Assembly (NCBI GenBank): GCA_007127665.1
Contig: SKYY01000071.1
Location: 1 to 7,744 of the forward strand
Length of the DNA stretch: 7,744 nucleotides
DNA from: Balneolales bacterium
GTDB lineage: Bacteria > Bacteroidota > Rhodothermia > Balneolales > Natronogracilivirgulaceae
Reading direction: 5' to 3'
Shown one piece after another: positions 1 to 5,813 of the stretch. A program made the translations under genes and the position numbers. The notes beneath the pieces are model-generated. The model had not been told where the DNA came from. It ran no database searches and saw only the letters and a program-made list of their open reading frames with translations. Positions within the stretch are counted from its first letter, which is position 1. Every line of letters begins with the position of its first letter.

Positions 1-419
1 CTGCGCACTTCCCGGCCATCCTTGTTCAGAATGACGACGTCCAGTTCCGTTGCGGAGTGGTTCAGCTTGAACCGGATTTCACTGGACTCTCCGGGTGTGA
101 ACGGGACGCTGTTGGATATGGCCTTGACGTTTTTCCCGGTGAGGGAAGCCGCCAGCGAGTTGGTAAGGCCGGCGCTCATCATATCCTGGCTCATCTGCAA
201 TCGCTGAATGCCACTATTCACATTGATGAGTTGTTCCACCGAATTGAACTGGGCAAGCTGTGCCGCAAATTCGGCACCGTCCAGCGGATTGATCGGGTCC
301 TGATGCCGCATTTGTGCCACCAGCAACTGCAGGAATTGCTGCTGGCCCATTTCGTTCTTTCTTTCCGGAGACTGGGCAAAGGCCGCTGAAGTTTGTGAGT
401 TAATGTTTTGCAGTTCCAT
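1..419 (-). CDS. flgD: FlgD, flagellar hook scaffold/cap protein (C-terminus cut off by window edge)
   Basis: The first 139 codons of a FlgD protein, read from ATG at 419 to the left edge, where the frame is still open. FlgD is exported by the flagellar type III system and caps the growing hook so that hook subunits (FlgE) polymerise; it is later replaced by FlgK. The conserved N-terminal block is clear: FLQLLVAQMRHQDPINPLDG at about residues 29-48, then EFAAQLAQFNSVEQL, which is the FlgD family signature. After residue 95 comes the start of the beta-rich FlgD C-terminal region (GKNVKAISNSVPFTPGESSEIRFKL), cut before its end. There is no cleavable signal peptide, as expected for a type III substrate. 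It starts 11 nt after the fliK stop with no clear Shine-Dalgarno, so translation may depend on coupling to fliK. The fliK-flgD order is the usual one, with the hook gene flgE expected next, outside the window. Confidence 0.96.
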   Translation of the reverse strand, partial: MELQNINSQTSAAFAQSPERKNEMGQQQFLQLLVAQMRHQDPINPLDGAEFAAQLAQFNSVEQLINVNSGIQRLQMSQDMMSAGLTNSLAASLTGKNVKAISNSVPFTPGESSEIRFKLNHSATELDVVILNKDGREVR

Positions 420-430
420 GATTTACCGTC

Positions 431-2647
431 TTATATGGTCCATTCCATCTGATTGTATCCAAAATTGCGTACCGGTTGAGGTGCCACCTTCTCCACGGAC
501 CTGGGTTCGGTCCGGATTTCTGACAATTCACGGTAATGCTCTCCTTTTTCCTCCTTTCCGGATTGGCCGAAGAAACGCTCAAAGCCATCCGCCTGCCCAC
601 TGTCGAGCTGTAGTTCCACCGTTATTTCACACTCTTTCTCCAAATGCTCCCTGATTTCGTGAAAGTGCTGCTGAAGCAATCGGTTGAGTTCTGTGTTTGA
701 GGATCCCAGTTTAAGCTGCAGTACGCCGTCAACTTCACGGGTGGAGATGCGCATATTGCTCCCGTCGGCAATCTGGATCCGGTGGTTCTGCCATGCGTTG
801 TTCCGGCTTGCCGCCGTCTCTTTGGCATGCTGCTGGATGCGTACCAGGCCCGGAAGCAGCTCTCGCCGTAGATCCGCACTGGTGAGTGGAAGGCGTCCGA
901 TCAGTGATAACTGAAGGGTTGCATCCCTTCGCTCATCGGCTTCATCCATGCCGGCATCCGTATCCACGGTGATCTTGTCCCAGTCAAATTGACTCTGTTC
1001 AAACGTGCCGGAACTGATATTTGTCTGATGCGGGGAAGGGGTGAGCGACTGTACCGGCCTCGGCAGGACCGTTTCACCCGAAGCCGCAGAAAATCCCCCG
1101 GGCCCTGGTGTTCTTGTCGTAACCGGCTCTGAGCCACGCTCGGCAAACGAGCGGATATGAGCATTATGACGATCGGTGTTTACATTCTGACGACCAATCT
1201 TCTTCTCTTCGAACAAGATACGTACCTTCTCCTGCCAGCGGGATGCGGGTTCCGGGTCCGCGCCCGATACCGCGCCTGATACCGCGCCTGATACCGCACC
1301 TTCTGTCCTGGCCGCCATGTAGGTCTGTCCCGTTATCGGTTGACCGCCCTTTTGCCCTCCCGGCATCCTGGCATCATCTGACGGCGCAGTAGAACCGGCA
1401 TTATTGAAGATTTTTTCCCGGACCGTATCCCATTTCGTACTCAACCACTGCGTCACGGGTTGATCACCCCGGCCATTTTGTTTCAGTTCCATTTCCCGAT
1501 CCATTCCCGGGAATACGCCTCTTTCAGACGAAACTTTTGGTTCAGCGATGCCCGGCACATTCCGCAGCTGCGATTCTGATGCCCCGGACGGCACACGCGC
1601 CTGCGGTTCTGAAGCGCCGCTCACCTTTTGCTTTTGTGCCCATTCACCGGAGCCGGCATTGGCAAACCATGCTCTTGAGGGATCAGCACTTCCCGGAGCC
1701 ATCGGATCCGCTCCTTTTTCAGACGCCGCAACATACATACCTGTACCGGGACCTGCCGTCAAACCCACACCGGGCCCGGGGATGTTGCTACCCGCAAATG
1801 AGTGAAGCGTATCCGCTTTCACTGATGTGGCGGATCCGGGATAAGAGGCTTGTGCGATTACGGATTGCCCCGCAATATGGCCCTTGCTTGCGGATGCATG
1901 GCTCTTGCTTGCGGATGCCATACCCGGCAGATCCTGCGCCCGTGCCTCATATCCCGCACCCCTGCCTGCAAGACTGCCTGCAAGACCACCTGCGCTCCAT
2001 TCGGGCCTTCCCATTGAATCTGATGTATTGCCATTGCTCCCGGGAGTGTTGCCGTCAGGCCGACTGGCCCCACGTTGCTGCTCGTGTCCGGCTACCCATC
2101 CCGAAGTATCCAACCGGCCGGCAACGGGTAGCGTCCCTCCAGACCTGTTCCCTGAATTATAGGGAAAGGCCATGTTGCTTTCATCCCGTTGCCGTTTTTC
2201 TTCTGCTGCGTGCGCACCGGTTGTAGAATTATTAAAAGAAGAATATGACATACCAGGTATCAGAACCCCGGAACCCGGTGCCGCGCCTGACCCATCCTGA
2301 TGATGGGACATGCCACCCAAACCCGGACTGCCGGAAACGGCAGGGGACTCGTTCTGAGCCGAATGTTCGTTCTGAGCCGAATGCTTGTTCTGGTCACAAT
2401 GTTCATTTTGAGCCGAATGCTTGTTCTGGTCCGTGGGCTCTGTCAGGGTGTTTGCAACATTAGCGCTGCCTGCTTTTTTTTCGCTGCCCCGGTGATTGCG
2501 GCACTCACTCCATACATCAGACCAGCGGGTTGCCTGCCCGTTGCGGTCTCCTCTGGTGCCGAAATGGTCCCTGGCGTCTCCCGTACGGGAAGAGGTACCC
2601 GGTGAGGCGTTTGTATCCCTTTGCGGTATAAAGGTCAGCTGGCTCAT
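431..2647 (-). CDS. fliK: FliK, flagellar hook-length control protein, unusually long and repeat-rich
   Basis: A 738-residue protein. FliK is secreted during hook growth, measures hook length as a ruler, and through its C-terminal domain switches the export gate (FlhB) from hook to filament substrates. Residues 1 to about 550 are low-complexity, rich in Gly, Ser, Ala, Pro, Asn and Gln, as in FliK linkers, and hold several tandem repeats listed separately. The folded C-terminal domain lies at about 575-685: LRRELLPGLVRIQQ, then IQIADGSNMRISTREVDGVL and LNRLLQQHFHEIREHLEKE, following the beta-beta-helix pattern of the Flg_hook family although the family consensus is diverged. A charged tail ends the protein. 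Its ATG overlaps the stop of the upstream motE-like gene (ATGA), and GAGGA at 2658-2662 lies 10 nt upstream as a good ribosome site. Identity rests on the C-terminal domain, composition and position before flgD. It is far longer than Salmonella FliK (about 405 residues). Confidence 0.9.
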   Translation of the reverse strand: MSQLTFIPQRDTNASPGTSSRTGDARDHFGTRGDRNGQATRWSDVWSECRNHRGSEKKAGSANVANTLTEPTDQNKHSAQNEHCDQNKHSAQNEHSAQNESPAVSGSPGLGGMSHHQDGSGAAPGSGVLIPGMSYSSFNNSTTGAHAAEEKRQRDESNMAFPYNSGNRSGGTLPVAGRLDTSGWVAGHEQQRGASRPDGNTPGSNGNTSDSMGRPEWSAGGLAGSLAGRGAGYEARAQDLPGMASASKSHASASKGHIAGQSVIAQASYPGSATSVKADTLHSFAGSNIPGPGVGLTAGPGTGMYVAASEKGADPMAPGSADPSRAWFANAGSGEWAQKQKVSGASEPQARVPSGASESQLRNVPGIAEPKVSSERGVFPGMDREMELKQNGRGDQPVTQWLSTKWDTVREKIFNNAGSTAPSDDARMPGGQKGGQPITGQTYMAARTEGAVSGAVSGAVSGADPEPASRWQEKVRILFEEKKIGRQNVNTDRHNAHIRSFAERGSEPVTTRTPGPGGFSAASGETVLPRPVQSLTPSPHQTNISSGTFEQSQFDWDKITVDTDAGMDEADERRDATLQLSLIGRLPLTSADLRRELLPGLVRIQQHAKETAASRNNAWQNHRIQIADGSNMRISTREVDGVLQLKLGSSNTELNRLLQQHFHEIREHLEKECEITVELQLDSGQADGFERFFGQSGKEEKGEHYRELSEIRTEPRSVEKVAPQPVRNFGYNQMEWTI
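1259..1294 (-). repeat. 12-bp tandem repeat in fliK, three copies (VSGA repeat)
   Basis: On the plus strand the 12-mer cgcgcctgatac occurs at 1271-1282 and 1283-1294, and with one mismatch (cgcgcccgatac) at 1259-1270. It encodes VSGA-VSGA-VSGA within residues 451-463 of FliK. It is in frame, nearly perfect, and directly precedes the start of the more charged region near residue 468. Confidence 0.92.
1523..1621 (-). repeat. Diverged 11-residue repeat in fliK (about 33 bp)
   Basis: FliK residues 343-375 align as three units of 11: SGASEPQARVP, SGASESQLRNV, PGIAEPKVSSE. The first two share SGASE and Gln-x-Arg or Gln-Leu-Arg; the third keeps the Gly and Glu-Pro positions. The DNA has diverged more than in the 18-bp and 12-bp repeats, so this looks like an older expansion of the linker. 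Confidence 0.7.
1877..1915 (-). repeat. Short duplication in fliK (SASK-x-H, about 21 bp)
   Basis: FliK residues 245-257 read SASKSHASASKGH. On the plus strand the core cttgcttgcggatgc appears twice, 21 nt apart, within this stretch. A further short duplication lies just downstream in the plus sense (ctgcctgcaagac near 1964-1987), encoding the LAG-x-LAG part of residues 221-228. Both are in frame and add to the repeat content of the linker. Confidence 0.8.
2345..2431 (-). repeat. 18-bp in-frame tandem repeat in fliK (hexapeptide repeat)
   Basis: Residues 73-101 of FliK read as hexapeptides: DQNKHS, AQNEHC, DQNKHS, AQNEHS, AQNES. On the plus strand the 10-mer gagccgaatg recurs at 2356, 2374 and 2410 (steps of 18 and 36), and a 22-nt stretch at 2374-2395 is repeated exactly at 2410-2431. 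The unit is a multiple of three, so copy-number change would lengthen or shorten FliK without breaking the frame. The near-identical DNA suggests recent duplication. Confidence 0.9.
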
Positions 2648-3252
2648 AACATCACTGTCCTCATAAGTTTTGCGGCCCGGTCGGGTGCGAGTGAGCGGAG
2701 CAGTTTTTCACGCTGGATATTGCCGGAGTACCGGTAGAGCATCAGCAACTGGCTTTCATCCAGATGCTTGACGATTTCTGCAAGTTCCTCTTCATCGAGG
2801 TTGAGCAGGCTTTTCACGCGCTCTGAAAGGGCTTCATCGTTCATGATATTCCCCGGGTCATCGGCCCGTGCAACACGCTGGTCCACATGGCTGGCAGTCG
2901 AAGTCGCAGTTGTTGCTGGTGTTGTGGCAGCGAGCTCTTCCTTGCGCACCTGCAGTTTTTCCATTTCCGTAATCAGGCTGTCGTTGGCAAACTTCAGCGA
3001 GTTCAGCCGATGCCTGAGCCTGTCGTTATCACGTTGAAGCGAATCCAGTTCGTTTTTAAGACTTTCGAACACACCGGATGTTGTTGCCCCGCCCGGCAGC
3101 CTGTCACCGCGTACCAGCAGTTCCTCGTCCACACCGGCGCTTCTGATCTCTTCCACCCTCTCCGGCTGGATCATGGGGTAAATGAAGAAAAGCAGCAGGA
3201 ACAAGCCGGCAAAAACACCGACGGCAATTCCAAAAATCTTCGCTATTTGCAT
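2644..3252 (-). CDS. MotE/YlxF-like membrane protein with coiled coil and MgtE_N-like C-terminus
   Basis: A 202-residue protein. A single hydrophobic segment (about residues 7-26) after a short Lys-containing N-terminus suggests a membrane anchor or uncleaved signal. Residues about 62-108 form a heptad-rich coiled coil (SLKNELDSLQRDNDRLRHRLNSL). A Thr/Ala-rich linker (109-120) follows, and residues about 145-200 are helical (LDEEELAEIVKHLDESQLLMLYRYSG, then LAPDRAAKLMRTV), resembling the MgtE N-terminal fold used by MotE. The position between fliJ and fliK is that of Bacillus ylxF. MotE in rhizobia is a periplasmic chaperone for the motility protein MotC; YlxF has no settled role that I know of. 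So the family assignment is fair but the function here is open. It starts 5 nt after fliJ, and its stop overlaps the fliK ATG, implying coupled translation. The upstream sequence AGGTAGCGGAG gives a modest ribosome site. Confidence 0.8.
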   Translation of the reverse strand: MQIAKIFGIAVGVFAGLFLLLFFIYPMIQPERVEEIRSAGVDEELLVRGDRLPGGATTSGVFESLKNELDSLQRDNDRLRHRLNSLKFANDSLITEMEKLQVRKEELAATTPATTATSTASHVDQRVARADDPGNIMNDEALSERVKSLLNLDEEELAEIVKHLDESQLLMLYRYSGNIQREKLLRSLAPDRAAKLMRTVML

Positions 3253-3257
3253 CTCCG

Positions 3258-3686
3258 CTACCTGTTGAAGCTATGGGTTGCTATTTCATCCATGGCTTTC
3301 TGGTCAGCCCTTTCCATTTCCGTTTTGTAGATGGTATACTCACGATCCCGAACTTTTTCCATAATGTGCATCTCGCGATGTGCGACAATGAGTTTGTCCC
3401 TTTCGCGTGATATGGCCTTATCGGCTTTCTTCATATCACGGTCCAGTTTTCCCATCACATTGTGGGCATGCTCCAGATGCGCGTAGCTGTTCCTCAGTTT
3501 TCTGATATCATGAACTTTATGAATATCCTTTTGGCCGAGGAAGCTCTCGAGTTCAGCCGCAATATCCTTTTTCTGATCGGCCAGGTTTTGCCTTCGTTTC
3601 ATCTCACGGGCCAGCTTTTGCTTTTGTTGCTTCTCCTTGTGCTCACGCACCCGAAGTACCGGATCGAGTGAAAATCGGAATGTCAT
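3258..3686 (-). CDS. fliJ: FliJ, flagellar export ATPase stalk/chaperone-escort protein
   Basis: A 142-residue, highly charged, almost wholly helical protein. FliJ is the central stalk of the cytoplasmic FliH-FliI-FliJ export complex; it inserts into the FliI hexamer, contacts the export gate protein FlhA and cycles export chaperones. The N-terminal family pattern F-x-F-x-LDPVLRVREHKEKQ is plain at residues 3-20, and the C-terminal end EKVRDREYTIYKTEMERADQKAMDEIAT follows the usual FliJ ending. Length is typical (about 140-150). It is a two-helix coiled coil with the turn around residues 50-60. It sits directly downstream of fliI in the normal order, but behind a 70-nt gap, one of the two long gaps in the window, and I see no Shine-Dalgarno sequence before its ATG (ccccagcaat). 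Identity is secure from the termini and context. Confidence 0.93.
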   Translation of the reverse strand: MTFRFSLDPVLRVREHKEKQQKQKLAREMKRRQNLADQKKDIAAELESFLGQKDIHKVHDIRKLRNSYAHLEHAHNVMGKLDRDMKKADKAISRERDKLIVAHREMHIMEKVRDREYTIYKTEMERADQKAMDEIATHSFNR

Positions 3687-3716
3687 ATTGCTGGGGTAAT
3701 TTGGATTGATGGGATC

Positions 3717-3736
3717 GCGGCCTGCCGTCCGGCCGC
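3717..3736 (-). other. GC-rich hairpin in the fliI-fliJ gap
   Basis: The perfect inverted repeat gcggcc (3717-3722) and ggccgc (3731-3736) encloses an 8-nt loop, giving a six-pair all-GC stem in the transcript. An alternative, weaker CCGG/CCGG pairing overlaps its 5' side. No U-tract follows on the minus strand, so it is not a standard intrinsic terminator. It could act as an mRNA stability or processing element that sets fliJ and downstream levels relative to fliI. Only the pairing is visible; the role is inferred. Confidence 0.5.
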
Positions 3737-3756
3737 TTACCGGTTTTCAAGATGAT

Positions 3757-5091
3757 TCAACTTGTCAGCTTCTTCAGGGAACCCCAAAGGTCCCCGTCAA
3801 AATCAGCTTCTTCCATATCCTGTTTCAAAAATGATTCCAAACCCGGATTTTTTTTAATCGCTTCGTCAATTTTCGGATTGGACCCCTTCACGTAGGCCCC
3901 GATATTTATGAGGTCTTCCGCTTCCCGATACGTTGCCAGCAATTCACGCGCTTTCATGGCTACCGTCCTGTCAGCCGGTGATACGATGTGGGGCATGACC
4001 CGGGAGACGCTTTCCAGCACATCAATGGCCGGATAGTGGTTTCTATGGGCCAGGCGACGGGAAAGCACGATATGTCCGTCCAATATGGAGCGCACAGCAT
4101 CAGCAATGGGTTCATTCATATCGTCATTGTCCACCAGTACCGTATAAAGTCCGGTAATGCTTCCTTTTCCTGTTTTACCGGCTCGTTCAAGCAGTTTCGG
4201 GAGCAGTGCAAAAACGCTGGGCGGGTAACCTTTTGTGGTAGGCGGTTCGCCGGAAGCCAGTCCGATTTCCCGTTGCGCCATGGCTATGCGTGTCACGGAG
4301 TCAAGCATCAGGAGGACATTTTTTCCTTTGTCGCGGAAATATTCTGCAATGGCGGTGGCGGTTGAAGCACCCTTGACCCTGCTCATGGCCGCCATGTCGG
4401 AGGTCACGGCAACCACAACAGAGCGGGACATGCCCTTTTCTCCCAGAGCATCGGTGATGAACTCGCTCACTTCCCGGCCCCGCTCGCCGATCAGTGCAAT
4501 AACATTTACATCCGCCGAAGAATGGCGTGCTATCATACCCATAAGTACGCTTTTCCCCACACCGGAACCGGCAAAAATCCCCATCCTCTGTCCCATACCC
4601 AGTGTATTGATGGCATCGATGGCCCTTATCCCCGTAAACATGGGTTTGTCGATGCGTCCCCGTTCCAGCGGGCCGGGCGGATCATTATAAACCGGCTGAT
4701 GTTCGCCGTTCAGGAAACCGCCCTTTTTGTCGATGGGCACGCCGTCGGCGTCCACCACTCTCCCCAGCAAATCGTTTCCTATCGCCAGTGTCAGCGGACG
4801 ACTGCTCAACTCCACAAGGCAGCCCGATTTCAGCCCCTCGATACGGTCATAGGGCATCAGCAGCGTCTCGTTTTCGCGAATGCCCACCACTTCTGAAAGT
4901 ACTTTTCTGCCTGTCTGACTGTGAATGGCATAGATCTCACCAACGCATGCCTTCAGTCCTGTGCATTCGACAATGGTTCCGATCACTGTTGAGACCTTGC
5001 CAAATCGCTTCGGGTCTGTTGAGATGAGTGGAAGTTTTTGCCGAATCTGCTCCATGTGCCCGGCAAAATCCTGTTTTATTATGGTATTCAT
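3757..5091 (-). CDS. fliI: FliI, flagellum-specific export ATPase
   Basis: A 444-residue ATPase related to the F1 beta subunit. It forms a hexamer below the export gate, with FliH and FliJ, and hydrolyses ATP to promote unfolding and entry of flagellar substrates. Visible in order: an N-terminal beta-barrel domain (about 34-105, with GTIVECTGLKACVGEI); the Walker A loop AGSGVGKS at 174-181; GERGRE at 202-207; the Walker B strand NVLLMLDSVTR at 258-268; the substrate-related stretch GYPPSVFALLPKLLERAG at 288-305; and the alpha/beta ATPase signature PAIDVLESVS at 354-363. The C-terminal helical domain (AREL...EDLINIGAYVKGSNPKIDEAI) is complete. Length is typical. ATG at 5091 gives a normal N-terminus; GGA lies a few bases upstream (aactggaaaacc), a weak ribosome site. 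It lies 50 nt after fliH and 70 nt before fliJ. Confidence 0.98.
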   Translation of the reverse strand: MNTIIKQDFAGHMEQIRQKLPLISTDPKRFGKVSTVIGTIVECTGLKACVGEIYAIHSQTGRKVLSEVVGIRENETLLMPYDRIEGLKSGCLVELSSRPLTLAIGNDLLGRVVDADGVPIDKKGGFLNGEHQPVYNDPPGPLERGRIDKPMFTGIRAIDAINTLGMGQRMGIFAGSGVGKSVLMGMIARHSSADVNVIALIGERGREVSEFITDALGEKGMSRSVVVAVTSDMAAMSRVKGASTATAIAEYFRDKGKNVLLMLDSVTRIAMAQREIGLASGEPPTTKGYPPSVFALLPKLLERAGKTGKGSITGLYTVLVDNDDMNEPIADAVRSILDGHIVLSRRLAHRNHYPAIDVLESVSRVMPHIVSPADRTVAMKARELLATYREAEDLINIGAYVKGSNPKIDEAIKKNPGLESFLKQDMEEADFDGDLWGSLKKLTS

Positions 5092-5141
5092 GGTTTTCCA
5101 GTTATGATCGTCTCTTCCATGCCGCCTGCGCCGCCTTATTC

Positions 5142-5807
5142 TTATGAATGAGGGAGGATGAGGGATTCCTTGAAATCGTTGAGCATCTGCCGGAAGTCGC
5201 GCACGATTCGCTCCCTGTTGGTCTCAAGCTGGAATTCACCCGGTTTACACCTGCTCCCCACACGTACGATGACACCGGTCGCCCCATCGTATGTCTCAAC
5301 CAGCTCTTCAACCATCTCGAAATCATCCTGTGAGACCCATAGCACTGGCCGGGCGTCTGTTTCTATACCCTGCAGCAGCTCATGCAGTTCCTTTTCAAGT
5401 TTGTTACGCATGGCGCCGTTGGTTACCGGCACTTCCAGAATGGTTTCAGCCAGATCAAAGACCAGGTTCAGCAGGCCCGGCTTGAGCAGTTCCATGGTTG
5501 TTTTCCATTCCGCAGATGCAGCGACAAACTGCTCTTTCATGCCATCGAGATGCTGTTCCAGCTCATCCCTGGCCTGAATCCTGCCTTCTTCCAGGCCCTT
5601 GGTGTAGCCCTGGTCAAAAGCCGTGCGACGTGCGTCTTCAAGCTGATCATTCCATTCCCGAAGCTTGTTTTCCATGATCTGCTGATGATCCGTTCCCGAC
5701 AGGCCGGTCTCTTCCTTCTTTTCCTCAAAAACAGTCCTGTAGTCCAGCCGGAAGCGCTCTTCCTCTTTCCAGAAAAACCGTTCCTTTTCGATGATTTTTC
5801 TTGCCAT
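5142..5807 (-). CDS. fliH: FliH, regulator and peripheral stalk of the export ATPase
   Basis: A 221-residue cytoplasmic protein. FliH dimers bind the N-terminus of FliI, restrain its ATPase activity and tether the complex to the C ring (FliN) and the gate protein FlhA. The N-terminal part is charged, with an aromatic FFWKEEER at 11-18; Trp13 may correspond to the N-terminal tryptophans that dock FliH to FliN/FlhA in enterics (inference). Residues 67-75, GYTKGLEEG, carry the Gly-x3-Gly style pattern typical of FliH, followed by a coiled coil. The C-terminal domain (about 110-215) follows the FliH/type III stator fold (LLNLVFDLAETILEVPV, then CKPGEFQLETNRERIVRDF). It starts 6 nt after the fliG stop; GGAG at 5817-5820, within the last codons of fliG, lies 9 nt from the ATG as a good ribosome site. 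The family diverges fast, so the assignment leans on motif, length and context together. Confidence 0.93.
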   Translation of the reverse strand: MARKIIEKERFFWKEEERFRLDYRTVFEEKKEETGLSGTDHQQIMENKLREWNDQLEDARRTAFDQGYTKGLEEGRIQARDELEQHLDGMKEQFVAASAEWKTTMELLKPGLLNLVFDLAETILEVPVTNGAMRNKLEKELHELLQGIETDARPVLWVSQDDFEMVEELVETYDGATGVIVRVGSRCKPGEFQLETNRERIVRDFRQMLNDFKESLILPHS

Positions 5808-5813
5808 GCCCGA

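Noticed and set aside
1537..2226. A 229-residue plus-strand open frame opposite fliK
   Set aside because: It is rich in Pro, Arg, His and Cys, the mirror of the Gly/Ser/Ala codons of the fliK linker, with no recognisable domain. Other plus-strand frames (5791-6471, 6441-7013, 6685-7161) are rejected likewise.
2345..2431. CRISPR-like array
   Set aside because: The repeats are contiguous 18-bp in-frame coding units inside fliK with no unique spacers.
3717..3736. Intrinsic terminator after fliI
   Set aside because: The stem is GC-rich, but no T-run follows on the minus strand and the next gene of the same pathway continues just downstream.
3687..3756. Internal promoter before fliJ
   Set aside because: A TTGAAA-like element is present on the minus strand but there is no matching -10 element at suitable spacing, nor a sigma-28 or sigma-54 type pair.
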